Source of the DNA: Verrucomicrobiia bacterium
GTDB lineage: Bacteria > Verrucomicrobiota > Verrucomicrobiia > Limisphaerales > Pedosphaeraceae
Length of the DNA stretch: 64,000 bases
Reading direction: 5' to 3'
Assembly: GCA_036268055.1 (NCBI GenBank)
Contig: DATAUW010000034.1
Coordinates: 80,784 to 144,783, forward strand
Positions 42,598 to 53,500 of the stretch are shown in pieces. The translations under genes were made by a program, and so were the position numbers. Within the stretch, counting starts at the first letter, position 1; each line of letters starts with the position of its first letter. Below the pieces are notes generated by a model. That model ran no database searches. It saw only the letters and a program-made list of their open reading frames with translations, and was not told the DNA's origin.

Positions 42598-45348
42598 TTA
42601 CTTCTTCTTGGCCGTCCGGCTTTCGAGCGCCGCTTGCGCCGCTGCGAGGCGCGCCACGGGAACGCGGAACGGTGAGCAGCTCACATAATTCAAACCAAGC
42701 TTGTCACAGAACTTCACGCTGTCCGGGTCGCCGCCGTGTTCGCCGCAGATGCCGAGCTTGATTCCAGGACGAGTCATATTGCCCTTCTCCACCGCGATCT
42801 TCATGAGCTGCCCCACGCCGACCTGATCGAGCGTCGCGAACGGGTTCTTCTTGAACACTTCGTTTTCCACGTATGGCATGAGGAACGAACCCATGTCGTC
42901 GCGGCTGATGCCCAGTGTCGTTTGCGTCAAGTCGTTCGTGCCGAAGCTGAAAAACTCCGCCGTCTCGGCAATCTCATTCGCCGTGAGCGCACCGCGCGGG
43001 ATCTCGATCATCGTGCCGACCATATAATCAATCTTGATCTTCTTCTCGGCCATGACTTCCTTGGCCACGCGATGCACGATCTCCACTTGCAGGTCGAGTT
43101 CCTTCTTGAAACCAACCAGTGGGATCATCACTTCCGGCTTCACTTTGATCTTTTGCTTCGCCACGTCGGCAGCCGCTTCAAACACCGCGCGCGCCTGCAT
43201 TTCCGTGATCTCAGGATACGCGATGCCCAAACGGCAGCCGCGATGTCCAAGCATCGGATTGAATTCGTGCAACTGTTCAACGCGCTTCTTGATGCGTTCG
43301 ACCGGCACGCCGAGCTTCGCCGCGAGGTCAACTTGCGCCTGGCCTTCGTGCGGGACGAATTCATGCAACGGCGGATCGAGAAAACGAATCGTCGCCGGAT
43401 GACCCTTGAGCGCCTTGAAGATACCCGTGAAATCCTCGCGTTGATACGGCAGCAACTTCGCGAGCGCCTTTTTGCGGTCGCCGACGTTTTCCGCCAGGAT
43501 CATTTCGCGCATCGCATCAATGCGATTGCCCTCGAAGAACATATGCTCCGTGCGCGTGAGACCGATGCCCACCGCGCCGAACGCCATTGCCGTCGCCGCC
43601 TGTTCGGGCGTGTCTGCGTTCGTGCGCACCTGCATGCGGGTCACCTTCGCGCACCATTGCATGAGCTTGAGATAATTCTTAAACTTCTCCGTCGCCTGCG
43701 CGGCCTTGTCGCCGTTCAACAACCCGGCGAGAATTTCTGAAGGCGCCGTCTTGATCGCGCCACCGTAAACCGTGCCGATGGTCCCATCAATCGAAAGAAA
43801 ATCTCCTTCGTGATACGTCGCGCCCGAAGCCTTCACGGTCTTCGCCGCGTAATCAATTTCCAGCGCGCTCGCGCCGCAAACACAGACCTTGCCCATCTGA
43901 CGAGCAACCAGCGCCGCGTGCGAACTCACGCCGCCCTTCGCGGTCAGGATGCCTTCCGCCGCGATCATGCCGCGCAAATCTTCCGGTGAAGTTTCGCTGC
44001 GAACGAGCAGGACTTTTTCGCCCTTCTCCGCGGCTTGCACCGCGCGATCCGCATTCATGTAAATCTTGCCAGACGCCGCGCCCGGACCCGCCGGCAAACC
44101 GGTCGCGATGACTTTCGCCTTCTTGACTTCGGCGAGGTCGAACACCGGCGCGAGCAGTTGTTCCAACTGATCCGCGGGATTGCGCAGAATCGCCGTTTCC
44201 CAACTGATCAAGCCTTCCTTGACCATGTCCATCGCGAACTTCAGCGCGGCCATCGCCGTGCGCTTTCCGTTGCGTGTCTGAAGCATGAACAGCTTGCCTT
44301 CCTGCACCGTGAATTCGATGTCCTGCACGTCCTTGAAATGCTTTTCGAGGATGGAACGCACCTTCATCAATTCCGCGTAGCTCTTGGGCATCTGCACTTT
44401 GAGCTTCGCCACTGGCTCCGGCGTGCGCACGCCGGCCACGACGTCTTCGCCCTGGGCGTTGATGAGAAATTCGCCGTAAAATTCATTCACGCCGTTCGCC
44501 GGATTGCGCGTGAAGGCCACACCCGAACCGGAGGTCTCGCCGGTGTTGCCATAAACCATCGCCTGCACGTTGACTGCCGTCCCCCATTCAGCGGGAATAT
44601 TATATTTGCGGCGATACACGATCGCGCGGTCGTTCATCCACGAACCGAACACCGCGCCCGCCGCGCCGCGAAGCTGCTCCCACGGGTCGTTCGGGAATTC
44701 GCGACCGGTGCGTTCCTTCACGAGCTTCTTGAAACGCTTCACCAATTCCTGCTGGTCTTCAGCCGAAAGCTTGGAGTCTTCGATATCGCCGTGATGTTTC
44801 TCATGTTTGAAATGGTGGATGACCGTTTCAAATGGCTCTTCGTCTTCGCCTTCTTTTTTCTGCACGCCAAGGACGACGTCGCCATACATCTGGATGAAAC
44901 GACGGTAGCAATCCCACGCGAAACGCTCATTCTTCGTCGCCGCGGCGAGCGAGAGAACTGTCTGGTCATTCAAGCCCAGGTTCAAAATCGTATCCATCAT
45001 GCCCGGCATGGAATCGCGCGCGCCCGAACGGACGGCAACGAGCAACGGCATGCCTTTCGCATTGCCGAATTTGCAGTCCATGATCTTCTCCATGTTGGCG
45101 ATGCCCGTTTCCATCTGCGCCTGGAGTTCTTTTGGATAGGTCTTCTTATGGTCGTAGAAATAGGTGCAGACTTCCGTCGTGATCGTGAAGCCCGGAGGCA
45201 CCGGCAAACCGATGCGGGTCATTTCGGCGAGGTTGGCGCCTTTGCCACCGAGCAGCGGCTTCATCGAGCCGTCGCCATCCGCCTTTTTATTGCCAAACAA
45301 ATAGACGTATTTCGCCGATTTGCCGGATTTCTTCGTAGTTTTAGCCAT
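42598..45348 (-). CDS. ppdK: Pyruvate, phosphate dikinase
   Basis: 916 residues from the ATG at 45348, whose start [20 protein letters not shown] is the usual one; the frame upstream to 45531 has no PPDK-like sequence. The ATP-grasp domain contains [20 protein letters not shown]. The swivelling phospho-histidine domain has [16 protein letters not shown] with H477. The C-terminal PEP/pyruvate barrel ends with [16 protein letters not shown]. The enzyme interconverts pyruvate, ATP and phosphate with PEP, AMP and pyrophosphate, supporting gluconeogenesis or pyrophosphate-based glycolysis. A preceding regulatory protein gene is not in the window. The 218-base gap upstream shows no clear promoter motif. 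Confidence 0.97.
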   Translation of the reverse strand: MAKTTKKSGKSAKYVYLFGNKKADGDGSMKPLLGGKGANLAEMTRIGLPVPPGFTITTEVCTYFYDHKKTYPKELQAQMETGIANMEKIMDCKFGNAKGMPLLVAVRSGARDSMPGMMDTILNLGLNDQTVLSLAAATKNERFAWDCYRRFIQMYGDVVLGVQKKEGEDEEPFETVIHHFKHEKHHGDIEDSKLSAEDQQELVKRFKKLVKERTGREFPNDPWEQLRGAAGAVFGSWMNDRAIVYRRKYNIPAEWGTAVNVQAMVYGNTGETSGSGVAFTRNPANGVNEFYGEFLINAQGEDVVAGVRTPEPVAKLKVQMPKSYAELMKVRSILEKHFKDVQDIEFTVQEGKLFMLQTRNGKRTAMAALKFAMDMVKEGLISWETAILRNPADQLEQLLAPVFDLAEVKKAKVIATGLPAGPGAASGKIYMNADRAVQAAEKGEKVLLVRSETSPEDLRGMIAAEGILTAKGGVSSHAALVARQMGKVCVCGASALEIDYAAKTVKASGATYHEGDFLSIDGTIGTVYGGAIKTAPSEILAGLLNGDKAAQATEKFKNYLKLMQWCAKVTRMQVRTNADTPEQAATAMAFGAVGIGLTRTEHMFFEGNRIDAMREMILAENVGDRKKALAKLLPYQREDFTGIFKALKGHPATIRFLDPPLHEFVPHEGQAQVDLAAKLGVPVERIKKRVEQLHEFNPMLGHRGCRLGIAYPEITEMQARAVFEAAADVAKQKIKVKPEVMIPLVGFKKELDLQVEIVHRVAKEVMAEKKIKIDYMVGTMIEIPRGALTANEIAETAEFFSFGTNDLTQTTLGISRDDMGSFLMPYVENEVFKKNPFATLDQVGVGQLMKIAVEKGNMTRPGIKLGICGEHGGDPDSVKFCDKLGLNYVSCSPFRVPVARLAAAQAALESRTAKKK

Positions 45349-45566
45349 AAGATTCAGTATTAGTATTTCAGTCAATTTTTGTTCGCGCGTCCCGAAAATT
45401 GAGCATGCGAGACTAACAAAGGTCGCGCCTGTGTCAACGGTCGAATTGAAAAAACGCTGGCTGGCCTTGCTGGGAGCGGGTTTGTCAGTGGGTTTTAGTT
45501 CGGCGAGAACGACGGCTTCACAAAATACCAATGATTAATCAAACTTATGCTTTTCCTTGGTACCGC

Positions 45567-46943
45567 CTAACTTTTCAATTTTCCCAATTCCTGCCAGAGA
45601 TGCGCGCTCATCAACTGTCCCTTGGCGAAACAGTCGAGATCGAACTTCTCGTTCGGCGAATGGGCATTGTCATCCGGCAACGCGAGGCCGAGCAGCAAGG
45701 TATCCGCATTCAGGATTTTCTTAAAGTCGTTCACGATGGGAATTGAGCCGCCCTCGCGCATGAGCACCGGTTCATAACCCCACGCCGCTTTTAACGCTCG
45801 CAATGCCGCCTGCGCTTCCGCGCTCGTCGGCGATACCAGGTACGGTTCCGCGCCATGTCCCGATTTGATTTCCAGCCGAACCGTTGGCGGGCAAATCTTT
45901 TTCAGATGACTCCGCACGGCCTTGATGATTTTGCCGGGATTCTGGTTCGGCACGAGCCGGAAGGTCAGCTTCGCGCGCGCCCACGACGGCACAATGGTTT
46001 TGCTGCCTTCGCCTTGATAACCGCTTGTGAGACCGTTGATCTCCAGCGTCGGGCGCGCCGTGCGTTGCTCGGTCGAGGTAAATCCGCGTTCGCCGAAAAG
46101 TTTAGGCACACCCAGGAATTTTTGAAACGCGCGATCATTTCCCGGCAGGCGGGCAAGCTGCTTCCGCTCGTACGCCGATAACGGCTTCACGCCATCGTAA
46201 AAACCCGGGATCGCGACCTTGCCATTTTTGTCGCGCAACTTCGCGAGCAACTGGCACAAGGCCATCGCCGGATTGTCCACCGCGCCGCCAAATATTCCCG
46301 AATGCAAATCCCGCGACGGCCCATGCACGATAATTTCAAACGCCGCGATTCCCCGCAACGCATACGTCAGCGCCGGATGTTTGGGACTCGGAATCCCCGT
46401 GTCCGAAATCACCACCGCATCGCATTGCAATTCTTCCCGATGACTCCGCAAAAACTCGGCCAGATTTTTACTGCCGACTTCCTCCTCGCCTTCGATGACA
46501 AAAGTAAGATCGCAAGGCAACTCCGTGCCCGTTTTCAGAAACGCCTCGACCGCAGAAAAATGCGCCAGATTCTGGCCTTTGTTATCACACGCCCCGCGCG
46601 CGAACATCGAGTGGCCCTCAATGCGCGGTTCAAACGGCGGCGAAGTCCACAACTCAAACGGCTCCGCTGGTTGCACGTCGTAATGGCCATAGACCACATA
46701 ATGCGGCTTGCGCGCGCCCTTCGTTCGTGGCGTTTTGGCGATGACAATCGGATGGCCCGCCGTTGCGGACATCCGCGCCTCCAACCCAATCTTTTGGCAA
46801 TGCCGCACCAGCCATTCGGCGCAGGCTCGCATATCCTTTTGATGCGCCGGCTGCGCCGACACACTGGGAAAGCGGACGTAATCGCAAAGATCGGAAACAA
46901 ATCGCGCCTGATTTTCTTTAAGATAACGAGTTATGATGTCCAT
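45567..46943 (-). CDS. M20-family dipeptidase
   Basis: 458 residues, no signal peptide. The zinc ligands of M20 peptidases are visible: YGHYDVQP with H87, GACDNKGQ with D120 and IEGEEEVGS with the catalytic and bridging glutamates near 153-154. A later SDTG carries another ligand, and HSPNEKFDL near the end supplies the last histidine. A dimerisation lobe occupies about 205-320. It resembles the carnosinase-like and DapE-like dipeptidases and probably hydrolyses dipeptides in the cytoplasm. The upstream gap 46944-47372 separates it from the glycosyltransferase. Confidence 0.92.
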   Translation of the reverse strand: MDIITRYLKENQARFVSDLCDYVRFPSVSAQPAHQKDMRACAEWLVRHCQKIGLEARMSATAGHPIVIAKTPRTKGARKPHYVVYGHYDVQPAEPFELWTSPPFEPRIEGHSMFARGACDNKGQNLAHFSAVEAFLKTGTELPCDLTFVIEGEEEVGSKNLAEFLRSHREELQCDAVVISDTGIPSPKHPALTYALRGIAAFEIIVHGPSRDLHSGIFGGAVDNPAMALCQLLAKLRDKNGKVAIPGFYDGVKPLSAYERKQLARLPGNDRAFQKFLGVPKLFGERGFTSTEQRTARPTLEINGLTSGYQGEGSKTIVPSWARAKLTFRLVPNQNPGKIIKAVRSHLKKICPPTVRLEIKSGHGAEPYLVSPTSAEAQAALRALKAAWGYEPVLMREGGSIPIVNDFKKILNADTLLLGLALPDDNAHSPNEKFDLDCFAKGQLMSAHLWQELGKLKS

Positions 46944-47047
46944 GCAGACTCAATTTTGCGGGAACCCAATAAAGATGGAAACAATAATTTTGCCCTCCTT
47001 TCAAAGAAACGCATCAACGCGTGCAGATTTCAGTGCCCCCCTTCCAA

Positions 47048-47107
47048 GGCCCGTAGGGCCGCCATGTTTATAATTGGAATCCAAAGCTTCCCAAGCTCCA
47101 GCGGAGC
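47048..47107. repeat. Paired triloop hairpins in the 46944-47372 gap
   Basis: GGCCC-GTA-GGGCC (47048-47060) is followed 34 bases later by GCTCC-AGC-GGAGC (47095-47107). Both are five-base stems with three-base loops. CATGTTTATA follows the first. The remaining parts of this 429-base gap hold no gene I can support. Confidence 0.6.
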
Positions 47108-47372
47108 GGCACTCCCACCTTTCTCATTTCAAAAGGAAACACAAAAGTTAGCCGCCCCAGATGGAACACGGATTAAACACCGATTGAAAAAATTTCCCTT
47201 CTTTCTCCCTGTGGCCGTCCGCAAGGACCTCTGCGCCTCTGCGTCAAAACAAAACGTCCAAACCACCCGCGCACACCCACTCACCATCATTCCCCCCTTT
47301 CCTTTCCCCCAATTTCGCGCCATATTGAACCCGCATGCGCGAACGTCCTAGCGGCACCCAGGGAAAAGCCCC

Positions 47373-48098
47373 ATGAAAATCTCCATCGTGATCCCCGCGT
47401 TCAACGAAGAGAAACTCATCGCCGCAACCTTGACCGCCATCCAGCACGCCCGCGGCGCCTTCCAACTTCGCGGCTGGGAATCCGAACTCATCGTCTGCGA
47501 TAATAATTCCACCGACCGCACCGCGGAAATCGCCCGCGCTGGCGGCGCCACCGTCGTCTTCGAGCCCATGAACCAAATCGGACGCGCGCGAAATTGCGGT
47601 GCCGCCGCCGCCACCGGTGACTGGCTGATTTTCGTGGACGCCGACTCGCACCCCTCCCGCGAACTCTTCAACGACGTCGCCGACAAAATCCAAACCGGCC
47701 GTTATCTGTTCGGCGGCTCGACCGTGAAGCTCGATGCCCACTATTCTTTCGCCCGATTCATTGTTGAAGGTTGGAATTGGATCAGCCGCATCTGGAAATA
47801 CGCCGCCGGCTCCTTCATCTTCTGCGAAACCGCCGCCTTCCGCCAAATCGGCGGCTTCGACACCAAACTTTTCGCCAGCGAAGAAATTGACCTTTCGCAA
47901 CGCCTGAAAGAACTCGCCCGCGCCAACCGCAAACGCGGCATCATCCTCCATCGCCATCCGCTCATCACCTCCGCCCGCAAGATTCATCTATATTCCAGCA
48001 AGGAACACCTCCTCTTCCTCGCCCGAACCGTCTTCGGCCTCGGCCGCACCCTCAAAAGCCGCGAAGCCTGCCACACCTGGTACGACGGCCGCCGCTAA
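47373..48098 (+). CDS. Glycosyltransferase family 2
   Basis: 241 residues from ATG 47373. KISIVIPAFNEEKLIAATL is the family 2 start. VCDNNSTDRTAEIARAG is the nucleotide-sugar region and WLIFVDADSHPS carries the DxD metal site. EEIDLSQRLKELA is the acceptor-side acidic motif. The protein is soluble apart from a possible peripheral segment around FIVEGWNWISRIW. No membrane helix follows, unlike the enzyme at 19.2-20.2 kb. The codon bias is strongly C-ending. It stands alone, and the acceptor is unknown. Confidence 0.87.
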   Translation: MKISIVIPAFNEEKLIAATLTAIQHARGAFQLRGWESELIVCDNNSTDRTAEIARAGGATVVFEPMNQIGRARNCGAAAATGDWLIFVDADSHPSRELFNDVADKIQTGRYLFGGSTVKLDAHYSFARFIVEGWNWISRIWKYAAGSFIFCETAAFRQIGGFDTKLFASEEIDLSQRLKELARANRKRGIILHRHPLITSARKIHLYSSKEHLLFLARTVFGLGRTLKSREACHTWYDGRR

Positions 48099-48212
48099 AT
48101 TGCACCCGCAAAGACTTCTCCTTAATCCTCAACTTCAGTTGGGGGGAATCTTCATCGAAACAACTCATCATCGCGCCCACCCGTTTTCAAACCAAAGGGA
48201 TCAACCATTGGC

Positions 48213-49319
48213 TCACCGCATGATCCACCCGCCGCCGGCCACCAAATCATCTTGATAGAAAACGCAAGCCTGCCCCGGCGTGATCGCCCGCTGTGGCACA
48301 TGCAACTTCACCCGCGCGCGCCCATTCGCTTCCGGCGTGATCGTCGCCGCCGTGCCCGGATGATTATAACGAATCTTCGCCGTGACCTCGATGCTCTCCG
48401 GCGGCGTTTCCCACGGAATCCAGTTGCAACGCTCCACCACGAATTCATCCCGGTCCAACGCCGATTCATCCCCCACCACCACGCGATTTTTTTCCGCATC
48501 CAACTCGATCACGTAAAGCGGTTTCGGTGACGAAAGCCCCAGTCCCTTGCGCTGGCCGATGGTATAAAATTCAATCCCCTCGTGATGCCCCAACACATGC
48601 CCGTGCAGATTCACGATCTCGCCGCGATGCTTCTGCGCGAGATTCGCCTGCTGCAGGAACCGGCCATAATCCTTGTCCGGCACGAAACAGATTTCCATGC
48701 TCTCTTCCTTGTCGGCGGTCTTCAAATTATTTTCGCGCGCGACACAGCGCGTGTCCGTCTTCGTCAAATCGCCCAGCGGAAAGATCGAGCGCGCCAGTTG
48801 GTCCTGCCGCAACGAAAACAAAAAATAACTTTGATCCTTCCGCATATCCCGTCCGCGCTTGAGCAGCGTGCGCGAGCCGTCCGCGTTCTTCTCCACCCGC
48901 GCGAAATGGCCTGTGGCGATGAACTCCGCGCCCAGCTGCCGCGCGCGATTGATCAACGTGCCAAACTTCAACTTCTCATTGCACATCACGCACGGATTCG
49001 GCGTGCGCCCGGCCTTGTATTCCTCCGCGAAATAATTAATGACCTGCTTCTGAAAATCCTCCGCCTCATCCACCAGGTAATAGGGAATATTCAGCTTGTG
49101 CGAAACACTGCGGGCATCCATCACCGCCTGCGGCCCGCAACACTTGTCCTCCGCGCGATTCACGCAATCCTGCGGCCACAATTTCAGCGTGATCCCCACA
49201 ACGTCATACCCCTGCTCCAGCAACAACGCCGCCGCCGCCGAGGAATCAACCCCGCCGCTCATGCCCAGCACCACGCGAATCTTTTTTACATCCGTCACAA
49301 ACACTGAAGATACGTCCAC
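48213..49319 (-). CDS. mnmA: tRNA-specific 2-thiouridylase MnmA
   Basis: 368 residues. The PP-loop SGGVDSSAAALLL-type motif lies at 21-33, where ATP activates U34. The sulfur-handling cysteines are C113 or C110 in TPNPCVMCN and C211 in MEICFVP. FYTIGQRKGLGL and the C-terminal beta barrel are also standard. It makes 2-thiouridine at the wobble position of Lys, Glu and Gln tRNAs. The gene lies just past a terminator that ends the pseudopilin message, so it has its own promoter. Start ATG 49319 gives a normal leader. Confidence 0.97.
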   Translation of the reverse strand: MDVSSVFVTDVKKIRVVLGMSGGVDSSAAAALLLEQGYDVVGITLKLWPQDCVNRAEDKCCGPQAVMDARSVSHKLNIPYYLVDEAEDFQKQVINYFAEEYKAGRTPNPCVMCNEKLKFGTLINRARQLGAEFIATGHFARVEKNADGSRTLLKRGRDMRKDQSYFLFSLRQDQLARSIFPLGDLTKTDTRCVARENNLKTADKEESMEICFVPDKDYGRFLQQANLAQKHRGEIVNLHGHVLGHHEGIEFYTIGQRKGLGLSSPKPLYVIELDAEKNRVVVGDESALDRDEFVVERCNWIPWETPPESIEVTAKIRYNHPGTAATITPEANGRARVKLHVPQRAITPGQACVFYQDDLVAGGGWIMR

Positions 49320-49339
49320 ACGCCATGCCTGTAAAGCAA

Positions 49340-49366
49340 CACGGCGCGGAGAAAATCCGCGCCGTG
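49340..49366 (-). terminator. Terminator after the pseudopilin gene
   Basis: CACGGCGCGGA (49340-49350) pairs with TCCGCGCCGTG (49356-49366) around GAAAA. On the minus strand TTGCTTTAC follows. The stem is perfect, but the T-run is weak. Confidence 0.65.
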
Positions 49367-49393
49367 CTCAAATGATCGTGACTGGAAAAAAAC

Positions 49394-50311
49394 TTATTCG
49401 AAACTCTTGCCGCGGATACAGGAAGTGCGCTGGTTCCACCATATCCAATCCAGATTATTAAAAGTCGTTCCAACGCCCGAGTTCGGCGTCGTGCCGTTTT
49501 GAGATACCGGCAGGTTCAGCACTGAAGTCTGCCACTTGTGATTTTCCGAATGGCCGTCGGCATAGGATAATCCGACGGAAGTTCCGTGATAACTGCCCGG
49601 GACATCAGCCCAGCCGGGGCTGCTGGGACCATAGATTTGCAGCCACCCGTCTCCGCCACCGTTCGGATTGCAAAGCGACATGGCATTCTCATCACAAAAC
49701 TGAAAAGCCATGCTGGGGGCGGGGCAAGTCAACTCCTGAACCTTCGTATATATTTGCAATCCATTGCCGTAATTCAGTCCTCCGATGGGATCGGCGGAGT
49801 TGGGCGGAAATTTTTGCTTCAGATAATACTGGCCCATGGTCCCATTCATTGAATAAGACCGGATGCGCTGGCCATTGGCGGAAGGCACCACATCACCCGG
49901 GCATTTATAAACCCCCAGTTGATTTCCCATGTAGGGTGACAATATCGTTTGCTCATACGGAACGGGATTGGTGTTGGCATCCGCCGCCCCCCAGCTTTCG
50001 CCCACGCTGGTCCAGCCATTGGTATCCACTCCGAGCGGCGCATTCAAAAGGATGATATCATTGAAGTCTCCCGCGTATATTTGCCAGCCCAACTGCAACT
50101 GCTTGAGATTGGATGTGCATTTGACCGCTTGCGCCCGGATTTTTGCCCGGGCCAGGGCCGGAAGCAGCAGACCCGCCAGAATGGCAATGATGGCAATCAC
50201 CACCAACAACTCTATCAATGTAAAAGCCGCATTCCGCTTCGGCACGGACGGATCTTGAAATCGAAAATGTTTCGTTAACACCATACTATGTACTTTTTCT
50301 TTTAATATCAT
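49394..50311 (-). CDS. H-X9-DG type II pseudopilin-like protein
   Basis: 305 residues from ATG 50311; an in-frame ATG at 50284 is an alternative. The prepilin signature is [20 protein letters not shown], with cleavage expected before the phenylalanine; alanine replaces the usual glycine. A hydrophobic helix follows, then [20 protein letters not shown]. The C-terminal [12 protein letters not shown] fits H-x9-DG. The family is abundant in verrucomicrobia and planctomycetes and is processed by prepilin peptidase, but its job is not known. No peptidase or secretion ATPase gene is nearby. A terminator separates it from the large secreted protein. Confidence 0.9.
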   Translation of the reverse strand: MILKEKVHSMVLTKHFRFQDPSVPKRNAAFTLIELLVVIAIIAILAGLLLPALARAKIRAQAVKCTSNLKQLQLGWQIYAGDFNDIILLNAPLGVDTNGWTSVGESWGAADANTNPVPYEQTILSPYMGNQLGVYKCPGDVVPSANGQRIRSYSMNGTMGQYYLKQKFPPNSADPIGGLNYGNGLQIYTKVQELTCPAPSMAFQFCDENAMSLCNPNGGGDGWLQIYGPSSPGWADVPGSYHGTSVGLSYADGHSENHKWQTSVLNLPVSQNGTTPNSGVGTTFNNLDWIWWNQRTSCIRGKSFE

Positions 50312-50520
50312 TTCCAGCGCGGCCTCGGGGTTTTAGATTCCCCCTGCTGCCTGGCCACTAGTCAAAGTTGCACTTTAAAACCTGCATTTCCACCAGTGTG
50401 TATTTGCCAACATACCCCGGCCCAGCCGAAACCACAAACCAAGCACCGCCATTGCAGTTGTAGATATGAATTGGAAACCAGCTTCCCCCTTTTCTGCATG
50501 AATCCCCGTATCGAACCTCG

Positions 50521-50559
50521 AAAAGGAGGGAGCATCGCCATCGGTTATGGCGATGCTCC
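50521..50559 (-). terminator. Terminator after the large secreted protein gene
   Basis: GGAGCATCGCCAT (50529-50541) pairs with ATGGCGATGCTCC (50547-50559) around CGGTT, a perfect 13-base stem. On the minus strand CTCCTTTT follows. It lies 16 bases after the stop codon at 50575. Confidence 0.75.
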
Positions 50560-50574
50560 TTTAGCAATTATCGT

Positions 50575-53500
50575 TTAATTATGTTTGATTCGGTAAAATA
50601 CCGCGCTGGTCACTGGTTGCGGGAAAGTTGCCGTAAACCCACCCGTGTTAATATCTTGCGTGATCGTAGCGGCGACCGCCGTGTCCAGCGTAATGGCGCT
50701 GCCCGCCGTGCCGGAACTCAACACCGTGAAGGACGAGATTGTATCGTCTCCATCCCCGCTCGTGAAGTGGATCGTCACATTGCCACCGCTAAGCGTGATG
50801 CCAGTTATGGACAGCACACCCAGCCGAACCACCTTGATATTGGAGAAGTAGGCGGCGCCCTGCGTGCCGATGGAGGCGAAAGGATCTACATAACCCAGCA
50901 TGATAGTGCCATTCGTGCAGATATAGTAACTACCACCAGGGAAACTGATGAAGTTCGTGCCGTTAAACAAGTTGGTGTTGGCGTAGGAGAATATCGGAGT
51001 CTTGTTGATTGACATCGTTATCACGTTGTTGATCTGCTTGACCTCGACATCCGCCCAGGCGTTCGCCGGCCCAACCTTATTCGCGCTCACTGGCAAGCCA
51101 GCCGGGTCGAGCAGATTTTGCTGATAGGAGTTGTAAGGCCCGGGAGGATTGTCGTAGCTGTTCTTGAACGAACTGGCGAACGTCCCGGCGAATTTACCAC
51201 CCACGTTCAGCGCCCCGGTTGGACCGGAGCCGGCTGCATTGAAAGCCAGCGGAATGTAGCCGAACTGTGCATTAGTACCCGCGCCGGTGATGGAGACATA
51301 GTCACCCCAGCTCACGCCGCTGGCATCGGCATTGATGCCATACCACACGCCATCAATGAACCACGGTGCGGTTCCACCAGGCCCGCCGCCCGGCTGCGTC
51401 ACCGCGCCATTGTAATCTCCCAAATACCAGTTCGTCTGCGTTCCGGCATGATTGATGCCAAATAGCGGACCTTCCGTCGCATTGGCTCCGGTGCTGCCTT
51501 CATTGATGAGCATACTAAAGCGCAGGGCGTAATTGCCACTGAAGCTCACGTTGGTCGGGTAAAGGTTGATGGCAGACGAAGAGGCCGAACCGGTGCCATC
51601 CTTATTGACAGTGAGTTTCAGAGCGGTTGTGGCCCCATCGGGAGCATTTCCGATCGCGTCATTTGCCAGCGGAAAAGCGAATTGAACATAATTTGGATCG
51701 AAGGGATACTTCGTCGCATTGGTGCTGCCAAATACAATGTTCCAGCCAGCGACCCCGTCATTGTTATTTCCATCAACGCCATTGGTTAATGGATCCGCAA
51801 ACAAAACCGGCGCGGGAGGATAGGCATTGTCAATGATAACCATGGTTGCCGTCGTGTTGGTGGCAATCGTGTAAGGCACGGATGAATCCGCTGCCAAACC
51901 GATGGTGACTATCCGGTTACCTGTATAGTTGGTTATGGTTTGCAACGGGGAAATGGTGGCCGTGACGTTTACATCGCCAGGGTTGATCATCACTCCGCCG
52001 CCCAAAACCAGCACGTCAGCCCCGGCGACCCCGCTGGCAATCGTCCGAGCCGGTGAAGTATAATCAACGCCGACAGCTCCCGTTCCTGAGTAGGTGAAGT
52101 TGCTCACGATATAGGGCGTCGCGAAGTTAGTATCACCCAGGCGCTGAATGGTAAATGAAGCGAAGTCGTTGGTCAGCCCTTTATAGGCGTTGGTCGCAAC
52201 CACGCCGCCAATCTGCAACGCTTGTGGTCCGGTGTTCACGATATTGACACTCGGGAAAGTGCCCGGTGCGAGCGCGTACGCCGAATTCGTTATGACGGTG
52301 AGGACCACCGGTTCGGTCAGGCGCGGCACATTAAGGGAATCCGGGGTAATCGTAACATCAGCGCTAAGCTCATTAGCTTGCAAAGTGATGCTGTTGGTCA
52401 CGATGGCTGCATAGGTTGAAGAACCCGCAGAAGCCGTGGAAGCGTTGGTTCCCGCCCCGGTCAGTGTAAAGAAAACCGTGAGCGGCTGGTTCGTCAGACC
52501 ACCCGTTCGGGTAATCGTGAAGGTTCCGGGTATCACCGGCCCGCCGCCAGCGTTCGCATAATTTTGCGAAGCCACGCTTGCCGACGCAGTAACCGTGATC
52601 TGGGGGAATGGGAACGAGAGGCTGAAAGTTCCATTGGTTCCAGTGGTATCATTTGAAGTGATCGCGAGTATCGTCTGCCCTTGCGAATATTCCACTAATT
52701 GGCAGGTTCCCACCGTCGAGGTGCCAAAATCAATTATATATATATTGTTGGCCGCGTCGAAGGCCACGCCCCAGCTATCCGTCGCCGCCGCGACAAAGCC
52801 GGTATGAACCACCACCCGTGAAAGATCCGGAATTCCGTTCGTAAGCGGCATCACCCAAACCTGTCCGGCGCCGCCGATGGATTCCGCCAGCGTTGAACCG
52901 TCGGGCGAAACTGCCACACCAAAACCCACGTTAAACTGGTCAGGGCCTCCGTCGAAAGCCGCCCAGGCGCTTTCAGAATCCCAGACGTATTGGCCGTTCT
53001 GATCCAGAATCGTCAGGCTGTTATTGCCGATGCCAGTTCCGTTGTTGCGATCCTGCGTGCAATAGAATGTCAGATTGTTGTTGTAGCCGTTGGTGCTGAT
53101 GGCCAGATCAACATGGACACCCGTAATTCCGATATTGTTCCAGCTTGTATTCAAAAGTTGAGGATGGTTCGTGTAAGGAACGGTGCCATTAATCGGGTAG
53201 GCCCAGAGATTATCGCCCGTGTTACCGCCGGGGATTCCCGGTCCGCCGAGTTGATCGTATTCGATGCCATAGAGCGCGAGGTTCCCTTGCGCCAGCGATC
53301 CCGTCACTCGAGGCGTCGCGTCAAAACCGCCATACACATAACCGCTGCTGGCATAAGCAGAATTCGCACTATAAACCGCGCCATTCGTGGAGAAAAGCGC
53401 TTGCGCCGAAGAAATATCCGGTGCGGCCGCCCACACGCCATACGCCGGCTGGCCACCCTGGAAAACACCATCGTCGTCGCCGACATAAACCGTATCATCC

